Below, piece after piece: positions 1 to 11,847 of a DNA stretch of 64,000 nt; position 1 is the first letter of the stretch; every line of letters starts with the position of its first letter. The notes beneath the pieces were generated by a model, which saw nothing but the letters and a program-made list of their open reading frames with translations, searched no databases and was not told the origin of the DNA. The DNA lies in the NCBI GenBank assembly GCA_964058845.1, contig CAXKVR010000026.1, forward strand, positions 205,001 through 269,000. The letters run 5' to 3'. The stretch comes from Carex sylvatica (taxonomy: Eukaryota > Streptophyta > Magnoliopsida > Poales > Cyperaceae). The position numbers were made by a program, and so were the translations under genes.

Positions 1-649
1 TATTTCAAAAAAAAATTTGTTTTAAATTTATTTTGTTATTAAATAACTTTTCATAGGAAAAGGAGACAGAGAGAGTGGAGTTTGCCCCCGAATTTCTTGA
101 AATAAAAAATAAATTAGCTCCAGGCCTGTTTTTCAGTTCATTTTCATAAAAAAAATTTATATAAAAAGGACATGATGAATATCTACAAAGAAATGCATCC
201 CTTAAAACTATTTTTCAGACTTCGCCTTATTAAAAGTAGCTGAATATTTTTTTAAAGTTAAAAATAAATTTAATAGAATAGATAAAAATATCAGTAATGT
301 AACATAATTATTTATAAGTTTGCTATCAGTATTTTCATGATTTGGGAATCAAACCGATTTCTTAAAATAAAGGTTCTGCCATACAATTATAATCGGATGA
401 TTAGGTTCAGGTTGTAAAAAGTATCTTTGTAAAACATCATCTAAGACCGTTCATTGATTAAATACGATTAGATTTTAAATTTGCATTCTCCATTTAATAA
501 AATTAAAATTAGGCACAAATAATACTTAATAACCAACAAAATTCCATGTGAAAACAAATGATAGCAAATTAAGAAGTAAAAACAAAATGGCAACAAAGTG
601 TTCTAATTCCCATGTGGCCATCCGTGTGGTGAGTTAATACAAATTAGCC

Positions 650-689
650 GATCAAATTATTTGTGAATTATTTCGCAAATAATTTGATC
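650..689. repeat. Perfect 14-bp inverted repeat (hairpin)
   Basis: GATCAAATTATTTG (650-663) is followed after a 12-nt loop by its exact reverse complement (676-689). A related sequence lies at about 745-770, so this is probably the centre or end of an old foldback element. There is no GC-rich stem or T-run to suggest a terminator or structured RNA gene. Confidence 0.6.
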
Positions 690-1205
690 AATATTAGTCA
701 ACCGAATAATTCAGTGTTCGGTTCACCATCACTAAAAAAAACTAATTATTTGCAAATAATTCGCAAATCTTACGACTATGATTTTACATATCACAAAGGT
801 CCCATGTTTTGGGGCAGGCTAGTTTGAAAAACCCTCGTAATCAGTTATAGTTTTCATAAAAAATTAAAATTGAAGGAAAACAATAGTTGTTGCAGAATTG
901 CTTTCCATTTTGGACATTCACGACATTATAATAAAATTAATATTACAAATTTTCATAAAATCTACATCTTAACATTATGTTTAAGTGGCGCATATAGCTA
1001 CGCAAGCATAACTTAGTTTTATATATATCTAGGTTATGTCACCGTAGATTATTCTTGTTTGATCAGGTAAGTGAATTAATAAGAAAGCAACATTCATATC
1101 ATCACATTAAAATATAAATAATAATAGTTGTATTATTAACAATAATATTGATAAAATATTGTAATGGTATAGTTATTTTTGTTTAAAAATGTAAAATTTA
1201 GTATG

Positions 1206-1300
1206 CAAATATATCATGTTGAACAATTCAGATCGACTATTTGAATTTTTAAAAACAAAGACATTGATCCAAAGCATGGACCAATCCACGCTATTTCAGG
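1206..1300. repeat. Terminal fragment of the SPPL-intron MITE family
   Basis: The run CAGATCGACTATTTGAA followed by GACATTGATCC and ATGGACCAAT matches the right end of the complete element at 55447-55833. Only one end is recognisable here, so this is a decayed or truncated copy. Confidence 0.5.
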
Positions 1301-1744
1301 TGTCCATTATCAATGAAATTTGAAGACCTGACCTCCATCTTTCTCTCTCTAAAAAGAAATCTGCAAGCAAAGGTTAACTTAATATAGTAGTTTGATGCAT
1401 AAATCAGTGAAACAAAGCATTAACTTTCTACAGATCAGTTCACCCATCAACAAAGAGTACAAGTCTACAGCACAAAAGGAGAAAACAAAACATTAAAAGA
1501 GTAACTCATAAATATTACGCTATCATTAAATTAGGATTCTAAACAGTCGACATCAACTATACATCTGCTACGGTCAAGCTGCAAGCGCTGCCATATAAGA
1601 GAATCAAATGCAAGATTAAAATAACAGAACCAACTAAAAAAAACAGGAGTTTTAGCATCAAAGAAAATGTTAAAAATGCATTTACTAAGTCCAGTTTAGT
1701 GATTATGTAAATAGTAAGAACACTGCATTGTATATGGTGTTTAG

Positions 1745-1835
1745 CATCAAATAATACTGCCCATTTGGGGTAGTGCAGGGGGGCAGTATTATTTGTGCTG
1801 TGAGATTCGTGTCAAGTTAAAAGAACAATCCTAAA
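1745..1835. repeat. Fragment of a dispersed repeat
   Basis: The motif GGGGGCAGTATTATTTGTG with flanking GTGAGATTCGTG recurs at 59430-59460, and in diverged form at 58830-58860. It marks a dispersed non-coding repeat, not a gene. Confidence 0.45.
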
Positions 1836-2020
1836 CCGTCTGTTTCAATTGTCCTCAGTCAGGTAACCTGAGGGGATGTGAATTCATTGTTACCCTGGTA
1901 TATTGCCTTTTTCTTTCACTAAATTGGAATTGCTAATTTGACAATTGACATAGAGAAATGACTCAAATAATATTATACACTACTTCCAACAAAGCCAAAA
2001 CCTTTTATCTATTATTATTT

Positions 2021-2384
2021 GAGGATGGTTCAAATGCCTCCATTTTTAGAACTATAATAACTTCAAATTTAAAACTTAAAATGTTAAAATAAAACCGTTA
2101 GATATGATCTATATTATTTTCTCCAAGCATACGTAAAAAAATGAAGACATTTTGATTTTGTTTTTATTAGAATCACGAGCTTGGAAACATACAGCAATGT
2201 TGACAAATTTTGGAAGTTGATTTTTCATCTTATTAATTCATATAAAATAAAAATTGAAAAGTAACAATTTTTTATGTGCATGTAGAGAAAATAATATAGA
2301 TCTCATCTAACGGTTTTATTTTGACATATAAATTTTATCATTTTTGTTATTACAAAATTGAAAACAGGATGCATTTGAACCCTC
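2021..2384. mobile_element. MITE, Mutator-like (imperfect 9-bp target duplication)
   Basis: The ends are inverted: GAGGATGGTTCAAATGCCTCC on the left and the complementary GGATGCATTTGAACCCTC on the right. The flanking 9-mers are TTATTATTT (2012-2020) and GTATTATTT (2385-2393), an 8 of 9 match that fits the 9-bp duplication usual for Mutator-like elements. No coding capacity is present. Relatives lie at 4243, 24151 and 52847. Confidence 0.75.
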
Positions 2385-2615
2385 GTATTATTTATCCCTC
2401 AATTGTGCTTGTGCTTGTGCTTTGTATGCCACGATCTAAACCCTAAAATGAACCATACAAGTAACCACAAGAGACTCCTATAGGAAAAACTACATGCCCC
2501 TAAAAAGTAACACATAAAGACAATAAAAATAAGTAAATAACAGCAGTCCATACCAGTACAAAAAGGTGATATGCTGACATAATTCGCAATGTTCTCATGA
2601 ACTACCCGGACTTGT

Positions 2616-3392
2616 TTAAGCATACCAGTGCCTGGTTTCTTGAGCAGCGCTCTTTTCTGTGCCCGATTTCTCCTCTTCAGGTTTTGTACCGACTTTGACT
2701 AACCAATTATATGCCTCCCGATTGATTTCCATAATTCGCAACATACCGAGGCGGAATTTGTTTGGCTGGTTTTGTCTTGAAACCCACCTAACCAATTTGA
2801 CCAGGTCATCTTTCTTAAATGCCGATTTAACACACTCACAGAGATAGCGGGAACAGTATCGATGGAAAGCCTGGCCCGTACCAGTGCACCAGCCGCTGTC
2901 TGGCTGATCAAAAAGTCTCAGTATGGAGTCTTTCCGGTCAGAAATAACACAAAGCAGGCATGGGCCCACCACCTCTGTTCTCAACCAACGCATGAACCAA
3001 CTCCACGATTCATCATCTTCAACCTCTATAACAGTAAAGGCTAAAGGAAGTACCTGACCATCTGCATCATAAGAGACCACAAGAAACATGCTGCCGCCAT
3101 ATTTGCCACATAAGATCGTGCTGTCAATGCCGATCACCGGCCGGCAGTGCTTGAAACCCTCAAGGGCTGGGGCAAATGCCCAGGCCAACCCTTTGAAAGT
3201 TCTCACAGTTGGATCAGCTGTGCTTTCTGACCACCACTCCACCTTAGTTCCCGGGTTTGTAACTTGTATAGCATTGAGAAATGGTGCCAGTTTGGCATAT
3301 GACTCTTTCTACTCGTCAAACAGTTGAGCTTTTGCTAACTCTTTTGCTTTCCATGCCTTTGTATCTCTCTGAACATTCAATCTTGTCAGGGC
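2616..3392 (-). pseudogene. Broken MULE transposase fragment
   Basis: Read on the minus strand, the frame encodes the core of a plant Mutator-like (MURA/MULE) transposase. It includes the first catalytic region around GIDSTILCGKYGG, the stretch DADGQVLPLAFTVIEVE, a second acidic motif VISDRKDSI, and the conserved tryptophan-rich SWSWFMRWL. The frame extends upstream to about 3390 through KAWKAKELAKAQLFDE, but an in-frame TAG at about 3315 interrupts it. The N-terminal DNA-binding region and the C-terminal SWIM zinc finger are missing. It abuts a LINE fragment on the same strand. Function is lost. The family call is firm; exact ends are not. Confidence 0.85.
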
Positions 3393-3955
3393 TGGTTGCA
3401 GGCTTGTATTCACTTCCCGTCACCAACATGCCATGTTAATTGCCCCTCTAGAAAAATACTTTGCTCTCATGATCTCCACCCATATTTTGTCTGTTCCTTG
3501 GACCAATTGCCACGTTATTTTCAGCAAGAGTGCTTTGTTGAAGCATCTGACATTGTGGATGCCGAGCCCCCCTTCCTCAATTGGTGCACATATCTTTTAC
3601 CTCTCTTTATCTAATTTGCCCCATAGGAATTTTCTGACAATGACTTTTATCTTCTCAATCATGCGAGAGGGTTAATACCAGTATAGACATGAGTACCGAT
3701 TTGACAAGGTCACACGTCCGGCAAAAGAGAGTACATTTACCTTCCAACCCGCTAACTTGGAATAAATTTTTTCAATCAAAAGGTTGTGAATTAGGTCTTG
3801 TTGGGCTCTGGCATTGTCAGCAATGAATACCCCAAGGTATTTTTTTTTTCACCTTCTGTTGCAACTCTACTGAACCACAGTCCACAGCAATGAATACCGG
3901 AACAGGAAGCAAAATCTTCAAAGATTCTTTTGTCATTTGATTGTGCTGTACCTGT
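3393..3955 (-). mobile_element. LINE reverse transcriptase fragment (copy A)
   Basis: On the minus strand this reads as the C-terminal part of a plant L1-type reverse transcriptase: a segment ending KKYLGVF, then KLAGWKVNVLSFAGRVTLSN, FLWGKLDKER, GGLGIHNVRCFNKALLLK and DKIWVEIMRAKYF. Several stops and a lost frame show that it is dead. The same LINE segment opens copy B of the segmental duplication at 23400-23850, where its downstream part is different. Confidence 0.8.
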
Positions 3956-4242
3956 TCTGTTTGCTTTGTCATTTGATTGGGAATAATTACATAATCAAGT
4001 ATTGCGTTTTAATTTGTAAATGAATTTAATAAAATTGGGATAATTGACATGTCAAAACTTGTTGATAAGGAACAACAAATTAATAGATTATAGTAAAAAT
4101 AAATAAAGAACAACTAATTAAGAACCGTGTGTGAGCAAATGCAAATGACAGAAAGAAAATAATATTTAGGTGACAACTTGAATGATTGATACACGACTTC
4201 AAATGATCACTCTTAATTTATTCAAACACTGTGATACTTTTG

Positions 4243-4640
4243 GAGGATGGTTCAAATGTCTCTATTTTATTTTGCCTCTAACATATTTCTATTTCTTAAT
4301 TTTTTAAATAACAGATTTTTTAAATAACAAATTTTTAAAAATTTATATGTCAAAATAAAACTGTTATAAGCAATCTATATTATTTTCTTTACATTTGCAT
4401 AAAAAATTATCACTCTTTAATTTTGATTTATATGAATCAATAAATAAAAAAATCAACGTTCATAATGTGTCCATCAATGTTGATAGCTATAGATACAAAT
4501 TAGTATAAAATCGAAATTTCATGAACTTTTACATGTGCATAGAAAAAATAATATAGATCATATCTCATTTTCACATTTCTATTTTAACAAGTTAATGCAG
4601 TTATAAAATTATACGAACTCAAATGATATAGGCACAAAGA
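4243..4640. mobile_element. Decayed Mutator-type MITE (copy A)
   Basis: It begins GAGGATGGTTCAAATG like the element at 2021 and shares internal motifs such as ATCTATATTATTTTCT and ACATGTGCATAGA. The right end is degraded. It is shared with copy B at 24151, so it inserted before the duplication. Confidence 0.6.
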
Positions 4641-4918
4641 TTTGGATCATTTATTCAGATCAAAAGAATGATATTTTATAATATTTTTTTAAGAGCAACA
4701 TAGATGAATTAATACAATTCCTTTAATCTATAGACAACAATCATAAAAAATAAATACATAAAGGGAAAAATGAAGTGTTGCTAAGACAATACAAGGCTTT
4801 TAAATTTGATACACTCAACATTGAGGGGAAAAAAAACTATATTAATTGATAGAAAATTGGTACATAAAATAAAAAACATAGATAATTTATGAAGTTGCTA
4901 AGCCTTATAGATAGTGGG

Positions 4919-6092
4919 CTTGAGGTTTGAATTTAATTTGTGAAGTGGTATGATTGTGTGTTTTGAGAATGTGTGAAATGATATGATTGTATGAAATGAA
5001 ATGATATAGATATTGTGTGACTCATTTTTATTGATAATTCAGACTCAGATGTTGTCGCCAGTTACATATGTAGGCATAATTTGATTTTAATTTGTGTGGA
5101 TTAATCCAGTCTATTTGAATGCTTATTTAATTAAGCAAATTATAGAGAAATGCGTCATTAAATAACTGATTACTGAGTTTTGTAGCTGATTCCGTATTTT
5201 TCTTGTTATTTTTGTTGTGACATTGGTTGACGTAACGATTGATGGATGTGAGGATGCTTCTCTTGTTGCGAGCTCCGGTCCGGCGATGAGATCGTGACAG
5301 TTAGCAAGTTACAACATATTATTACAAGTGCGGTGCCACATTTGGAACTTGTAAATATGTATTAGTAAAATTTTTTTTTTTTAATTTGTGCCTAATACTA
5401 AAAAAATTACTTAGATCTGGTCAAAAGTTGATTTTCATGTGTATGCATGATACCTGTCTTAATTTACTAATTAAAAGGATGGTAATCATTATTATAAGTT
5501 GCTTTTGAATTACGCTCCACAATATATACTTTGATGCGTTGCCACGGAATATGCCTACGTGGCATATTTAATTAGTTTTATGTTATTTCAAACATACAAC
5601 TTGGCTCAATTCATATAAATATGTGAAAAGTGTAAAGTTGGAGATATTATTAATATAATGTTAATAAAGTGACACAAAAATGTTAAAATAAAAATATCAA
5701 TACATGGAGAGATATCATGTTAAAATAAATAACTTTTTTCACGTAAAGTAACATTTTAAACTTATATACTTTGCTGATGACATTGTTATTCATAATTAAT
5801 GGTAGATGCTCTTGTCGCGAACCCCGACCCAGCGATGGGATCGTGACAGTTAGCAAGTATATTATTACAAGTGCGGTGCCACATTTGAAACTTGTAAATA
5901 TACTTTAATTGATGCGTTGCCACGGAATATGCCTAGGTGGTATATTTAGTTTTATGCTGTTACAAACATACAACTTAGCTTAATTCATATAAATATGTGA
6001 AAAGTGTAAAGTTGGAGATATTATTAATGTTAATAAAGTGATACAAAAATGTTAAAATAAAAATGTCAATAGACAACATAGAGAGGTATTTA
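4919..6092 (+). repeat. Tandem sub-repeat within copy A
   Basis: A block containing GTGACAGTTAGCAAG, ACAAGTGCGGTGCCACATTT, GATGCGTTGCCACGGAATATGCC and GTGAAAAGTGTAAAGTTGGAG occurs at 5295-5700 and again at 5844-6050. The same unit is present twice in copy B, at about 1 kb per unit. No gene is apparent. Confidence 0.7.
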
Positions 6093-6645
6093 AATGATTA
6101 ATGGAGGCCACTTAATTAGGAATAAGAAGACCGAACCTTTCTGTCACTATCCCCAATCCCGATTGATTCTTGCAACTGCGAACTCACTTTTAGGATTTCT
6201 GTTCCCTTATCAGTGTAGTTATCAATGTAACGAATATAAATTGAAAAAATATATATATATATATAAAATGATCCGTGAAATAAAAAGAAATGATGAATTC
6301 ATTATTGTAACTAAATATACGATAAATCAAGTTATCAATGCAACTGCAACTGTACGTCTAATATATTAAGATTTTTAAAACGTAAGTTCCAAAAAAATAT
6401 TATCTAAAATGATTCATAAATTTGAAGATGCTATTTTCTATTTTTGGAATTAGCAGAGAGAGTATTTTTAGAACTTGTAAGTTATAATTATGCCTATATC
6501 CGAGTAACATTGCCTTAATGCACACGGTTAAAGTTAAAGAACAGGCCACATAAAAAGTTTCCTACACTGAACTCGACGAACAACTTCCCTTTCTCTTCCC
6601 TTCCCTTCCCTTCATAGTCATCCAAACCCTAATCAGAATTGAGAC

Positions 6646-6838
6646 ATGGCTAGAGGTCTTCGCGGCGTGCGCGACGATCTCTCAGAACTCGGTAGACACC
6701 TCCTCGACATCGCATGCTTCTTCCCTCTTCTGGCCCCTACCCACACCGACTCACCTCCCCATAAGCCACGCCTCAATCTCTCCGGTCCCCGCCGCCGCTC
6801 TCCATCGCCGCTTCCTCCTTCCCCGCCTATCCTATCAG
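6646..6838 (+). pseudogene. Isolated 5' exon, possibly captured
   Basis: An ATG opens a 64-codon GC-rich frame beginning MARGLRGVRDDLSELGRHL and continuing into a proline-rich tail. It ends at CAG|GTATCC, a good splice donor. It is preceded by a CT-rich leader (about 6590-6645) such as plant 5' UTRs have. Base composition is far richer in GC than the surroundings. No downstream exon is visible: the sequence after about 6870 is LINE debris. The block 6093-6880 is absent from copy B. The wording GVRDDLSEL weakly recalls the start of plant BSD-domain proteins, but I would not name it. Best read as a gene fragment carried in by a transposon. Confidence 0.5.
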
Positions 6839-6879
6839 GTATCCTCAATCTCTCCGGTGCCCTTTGACTGTTACAAACA

Positions 6880-7626
6880 TACAACTTTTTTATGGTATGG
6901 GGGTTACTGTACGGAGAATGTATATATTCTAATTTATTGGCTTGGTCCACTGCATGTAGAAGGAAATAACAAGGTGGTTTAGGTGTCATTAATCTTGAAA
7001 ATATGAACTCAACATTATTTGCTAAATGACTGATAAGATTTCAAAACCCTTAGTGTTTCATGCAAGATGGAAGTGCATTGTATTTATATATTCCCCTTTT
7101 TTTTTGAAAGAAATTATAAAAGAACAAACCATGACTAATTTGGGTATTAACAAAGTTGTTGGCAATGGTTCTAATACACTTTTTTGGCTTGACAGATGGG
7201 TTGATGTGTGTTATCTATATAGAACATTTCACATTTATTTCTTATTGCCTCACACCCAAAAATTACAGTATCTCAAGTTATTTTCTAAAGAGAAACTCAT
7301 TTTAGACTTTAATATATAGGCAATTAGCAGGTATTTATTTATGTGAACGGAAAGAATTGCAGGCTCAATTTCTAACTTTACTGTAGATTTGTCAAAGCAG
7401 GATCAATTAGTTTGGATATATATGGTCTTCAAATGGTATTTCAATTGTTCACTCCTTGTATAGTTTGCTTAATTTTGGGAGAATACCTAATACATAATGA
7501 GAGCTTGTTAAGATTATACTCGGATATATTCAAGGAAGATCTGTATCTACTTGAAGATCAGAAGGAAAGAAGAATTTCAAGGAATAAATCTTATACACAT
7601 CTGGAGAAATCGGCCATAGATAGTTG
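6880..7626 (+). mobile_element. LINE C-terminal fragment (copy A)
   Basis: Frames on the plus strand give FFLKEIIKEQ, VVGNGSNTLFWLDRWVDV and SKEKLILDFN, the region after the reverse transcriptase in plant L1 elements (VGNG, W..D.W), followed by KQDQLVW. Stops interrupt it. The left part is missing compared with copy B and is replaced by the copy-specific block 6093-6880. Confidence 0.8.
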
Positions 7627-8903
7627 AAGATTATTTTTCATTTATTAGTTTTCATGTTTAGCATAATTTGATTGAGATATAAAAAATGTTTCTACCTATA
7701 TAAATAAAAAGCAATACAACCGTGTAAATTATTATCAAAAATAGAGAAATAAAATAGGGTGGGAAGGAAGATTTCTTGAGAGTTTGGTGTTCTGAATTAT
7801 TTCTATTTTTCTTGACAGAGTTGTTATTTTGAGATGAGAGAATTTTTTCTTTTATGTACCAGTTTTGTCCTTCTTAAAAGCATTTCTATTTTTTTTTTAC
7901 TTCTAATTGAAATCTGCTATAATTAAAAAAATTACTTCTAATTACAAAAGGGGCTGCTATTTTTTAATTTTTGTAAGGAAGAACCAAAATGAATCAAAAT
8001 ATCGAGAAATTATATATGTGATATTCAAATTCTTTTAAATTTTTCTGACAAAAATGCTCACGAGCTCAAACTTTATACAAAAGTAAGACTAACAAAAGTT
8101 GATCAAAATTAATTTATGGTACTCATGAAAAGACCGTTATAAAAGTCCAAAGTATTAAATTATTAATCTGATTAATTAATGAATTAGTTAAATGAGTTTA
8201 TGAAATTTGTTAAATGATGAACTAATTCCTCTGATTGATGAGTTCATCTCTAAAAATGAGTTTGTGTCCTTTTACAAATCCATATAACTTTTACTTTGAT
8301 TTAAGCCTCGATATGTAAAATTATATCATATTGATGTTGATTTTTGAATGCTATTTTATTTGAGGATGTATTATTTATTTTAAAATGATCAAATGCTAAT
8401 CTTCTAACTCAGTCGCCCTAACTCATATTCTCTTTTGATCGCTCTGTATCGTTCCCTTTCCTCTCTCTCTATCTCTCTCTCTCTTTGAAGGAAACTTGTG
8501 GAGCCATAGCCGCCGAAACATGTTTCGAATATTACTCTTTGCGCAAATGCATCTCTTATCCTCCTATTTGTCCAGGAAGAATTTGTATTACTTTCTTAGC
8601 CCACACAAAAAGAAAAAGAATGTATATATATACAAGCAATCAGGACAAGAAGTATATTACTTTCTTGTTCTCTAGGTCACCTAAAAGTATCCAGAAAAAG
8701 AAATATAAATATCATTCTATACTTACTTCTGTTAGCAAGTTACATTTTCTACAAATATGGTGTTACATTTGAAATATGAAATATACATGTATATATACAT
8801 ACAAAAATATTAATTAGATATTAAAATACATATATAACAAGGCATAAGGTTGACATAATTTTTCATATTTATATCCAACTGGTTGAGCTTATATATTAGG
8901 GTT
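7627..8903. other. Non-coding part of copy A
   Basis: AT-rich DNA collinear with 27603-29220 in copy B. It contains a CT-rich tract at 8440-8484 followed by a short leader-like segment (8485-8620) that has stops in all frames in at least one copy. No gene is supported. Confidence 0.5.
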
Positions 8904-9871
8904 CACTGTCAGCCCAGATTGGAGCCCAATTTTAGTTTCGGCGGAGCCCAAACGCGAGAGTCGCGAGTCCCCCTCTCACTCTCTGAGTCGCTGAATCGCG
9001 ATGGGCGATACCTCTCTCTCTGAATCGCGACGCGTCACGCGAGATCTCTCTCTCTCTCTCGCTCAATGGTCTCTCTCTCAGACGGTCTCTCTCGCTCTCG
9101 CTCTCTGACTGACTGACTCGCGAATCGCGATGGTCTCTCTCTCGCTCTCGCCTCTCTGACTCCCTTTTGGCTCGCGAAATTGGCTCGACCTCTCTCCCTC
9201 TGACTGACTGACTCAGTGACTCGACCTCTCAGAGCTCAGATGGTCTCGACCCCTCTCTCTCTGACTCGCGAAATTGGCGGAGCTCAGCCCTCTAACTCGC
9301 GAAATTGGCGGAGCCTCTCTCTCTCTCTCTGACTCAAGGTTTAGGTTTTACTAAAATTGATCATGGTAATGGTAATTAGGGTTTACTAAAATTTACTTGA
9401 ATTATGGTTTAGGGTTTAATTGATCTTGAGCCAGGCCAACTCTCATTAGGCTGAATGGATATCATGTTTTGGTGTTGAATTGGAGTAGGCATTGAACCAG
9501 TTGGCGCATCTTCTCTCTTTCCAAGATCTGAATCTACTCTGTTTTTATTTTTGGTTTTTGATTTTGAGATGCCATACATAAAACTGCCTATCACCACCTG
9601 CATTTTTAATTGGTCTTTGGGTTTTCTCTTTGTATGTAAGATATGTTTTTTCTCTTGCTCTATTGTTTGTGTGCAGAAACAGTAGTGCCATGCCAACTGG
9701 TACAAGAATGGTACCGGCTCGTGATTTTGCATTGTTTGTTCCTATACCATATACCACTTACTAAAATTTACTTGAATTGTACCCTATTAGCTAATGGGTT
9801 TGAATCCAATAAGCTAACTGAATCCGATTTCTGCCCCCTCCCCCCAGGCAGAAATCCTGCGTCCGCCCCTG
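8904..9871. mobile_element. Copy-A-specific insertion with a hAT-like right end
   Basis: Copy A departs from copy B after GGTTCACT (about 8903) and rejoins it after about 9871. The insertion begins with a CT-rich stretch (8940-9340) studded with TCGCGA. Its last bases, GGCAGAAATCCTGCGTCCGCCCCTG, are shown here as positions 9847-9871: the reverse complement starts CAGGGGCGGACGCAGG, a typical plant hAT terminus. A matching left terminus and a target duplication are not visible. A possible intron end (TGTGTGCAG, about 9675) suggests captured gene sequence, but no protein is recognisable. Confidence 0.45.
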
Positions 9872-10376
9872 GTTCCCATGTGAATGCATGGTAATCATTA
9901 TTATAAGTTGCTCTTTTGTTGCACTCCACTATATATATATATATAGTTTGATGTGTTGCCACGACTAAAAATGAGCCTGCTGAACTTATATATATGTCTA
10001 CTTCATTTATATTGCTCAATATTTCATGTGAATGCATTGCCAAGTTGAGTTGAGCTTATATGTCTAACTCCTTGGAATGCTTGAGTTGAGCTTCCAAGTT
10101 GGATCTGGTCAAAGTTAATTTCCATGTGAATGCATAGCCACAACTAAAAGTGAGCCAGTGACATATTACTTCATTTATATAAATATATGAAAATTGAAAA
10201 CTTGGATATATTATTAATGTTAATAAAGTGACACAAGAATGTCGAACACCCTAACTGATGGTGGGGCCTGATCTATTGGTAGCATTTGATAAATATTTTG
10301 CTACTCCGTAATTAAAGTTAGATTTCAGTTGTGTACCATTTATAGTACTATTTTAAATATTTCTTTTGTATTGCAG
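9872..10376. other. Non-coding spacer of the NLR locus
   Basis: Collinear with parts of 29340-30737. It contains repeated short blocks such as CATGTGAATGCAT and CACAACTAAAAGTGAGCC, also found around 11600, 30400 and 32130, which shows repeated local duplication. No coding potential is seen. Confidence 0.5.
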
Positions 10377-10474
10377 TTACTTGGTGGAGCTCCCTGTCGA
10401 ATTGGGTGTTAGCTTTTGTTACAACGGAGAAAGGAAGAGACTGCAAATAAGTACCTGGAGCAGCTTGGTCAAAG
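10377..10474 (+). pseudogene. NLR mini-exon relic A1
   Basis: A polypyrimidine tract and TTGCAG precede TTACTTGGTGGAGCTCCC, and 98 nt later GGTCAAAG|GTATTC forms a donor. The last part reads ETANKYLEQL-QR in one frame, the same words that end exon 1 of the full NLR gene (14648-14681). The bulk of the NB-ARC coding region between the two ends is missing. Flanking intron sequence also matches the full gene. One of five such relics in the window. Confidence 0.65.
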
Positions 10475-11738
10475 GTATTCTTAATATTTTTTGAAATTGA
10501 CATTCAATCTTATAATTTATAGGTGACTGTTTGGTGTATTGTTTTTTTTTTTCCTTTGTAGCATAAATGACATCTCAATATTAATAGTATGATTTATGTT
10601 TCAAACAATTAGGTCACTGTCACTGCAATAAGCTCGAGCATCAACACTATTATATTTATCCAATCTAAAACTTATCTTACCATACATATTAAAACTTGAA
10701 AGAAAAAAAAAATTTGGCTATTGTGCGCTATCCGATACTTTTTATTCTATGGATAATAAATCAAACGTAAAAGTACCGTGCAGATTAATTACTGAGCTAA
10801 TCTTCCATATCATTGTCTTTTCTAATTTTCTTATGAACATTAGTTTATGCTTAAAACTTAACATCAGAAGTATAATATATATAATAGTTATATTAGAGTG
10901 AGGCCATGGTATACAATGCATTACGCATATTGGCCCGTGCTATGAATATCTATAAAAATAACAAGATTAGTTCATATTTTACTGTTCACTAAAGTTATTT
11001 TTTTTTTTTTTTTAAACCTAAAAAATATGATTGTTGTTGCTTTACAAACTCTAATCACAGTGTTGAGTTATTTGAGAATTTAATTAGCAAGTTATGTACA
11101 TTTGAAACAACTTATAATATAGTTTTTAATTATAAATATAATTTAACTTAATTTTAAAATACTTTTAAGATTATAAAAAAGATTGACAAATAATTCTTAA
11201 TTTGTATTTTCTATTTATTTTTTAAACTCTTTGTTTTGTACATTCTTTATAAAATTCATAACATCGTACTCACATCATTCATAACATTTAATTGTTAGCC
11301 ACATTAGTTAAAAATAATAAGACTTAGTTTATATTTTATTGTTCTCACTAATGATTTAAATGTTTCTTTTTTCAAAAACCTAAAATTCGATCGTGATTAT
11401 TGTTTTTTCTCATTGCCTAGGTCACCTAAAAGCAACCAGGACAAGAAGTATAGATATATCATTCTATACTAATTTTAGAGTTGATTTCCATGTGAATGCA
11501 TTATACCCGTCGAGTTGGTCCTTATTTAAGTAAATGTAAAAGGAAAGTAATCATTTTTATAAGTTGCTTTTTTGTTACACTCCACAATATATATATAGTT
11601 TGATGTGTTGCCACAACTAAAATATGTCTACTTCATTTATATTGCTCAATATATATTTCAATTACTCGACCTATGTATAAATATGTTTGTGTGTGTGTGT
11701 GTTGCACTTTTTTTTATTGTACTTTTTTAGTATTGCAG
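10475..11738. other. Spacer between NLR relics
   Basis: AT-rich DNA collinear with 30840-32272. It includes the decayed left end of a MITE (about 10893-10950, GAGGCCATGGTATACAATGCATTACGCATATTGG), whose relatives lie at 18157, 31245 and 55447. No gene is visible. Confidence 0.5.
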
Positions 11739-11847
11739 TTACTTGGTGGAGCTCTCAATCGAATTGGATGTGAGATTTTGTTACATTAGAGAAAGGAGAT
11801 ACTATAGAGGAGACTGCGAATAAGTACCTGGAGCAACTTGGTCAAAG
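11739..11847 (+). pseudogene. NLR mini-exon relic A2
   Basis: It has the same architecture as relic A1: acceptor TTGCAG, TTACTTGGTGGAGCTCTC, then GATACTATAGAGGAGACTGCGAATAAG and a donor at CAAAG|GTATTC. This relic keeps a little more of the exon end, and the frame there reads GDTIEETANKYLEQLGQR, close to GETIEDTANKYLEQLVQR of the copy-A gene. Its counterpart in copy B is at 32273-32383. Confidence 0.65.

Larger units (their letters stand above)
1..2020. other. AT-rich intergenic DNA with MITE debris
   Basis: No reading frame of protein-like composition is visible on either strand. The stretch contains a perfect hairpin at 650-689, a fragment of the MITE family that also sits in the SPPL introns (about 1206-1300), and a short repeat at 1745-1835 that recurs near 59425. 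The remainder is AT-rich sequence in which I recognise nothing. Confidence 0.6.

Noticed and set aside
8485..8772. 95-residue reading frame after a CT-rich leader
   Set aside because: The frame is not conserved in copy B (28490-28793), where indels shift it, and no family is recognisable.
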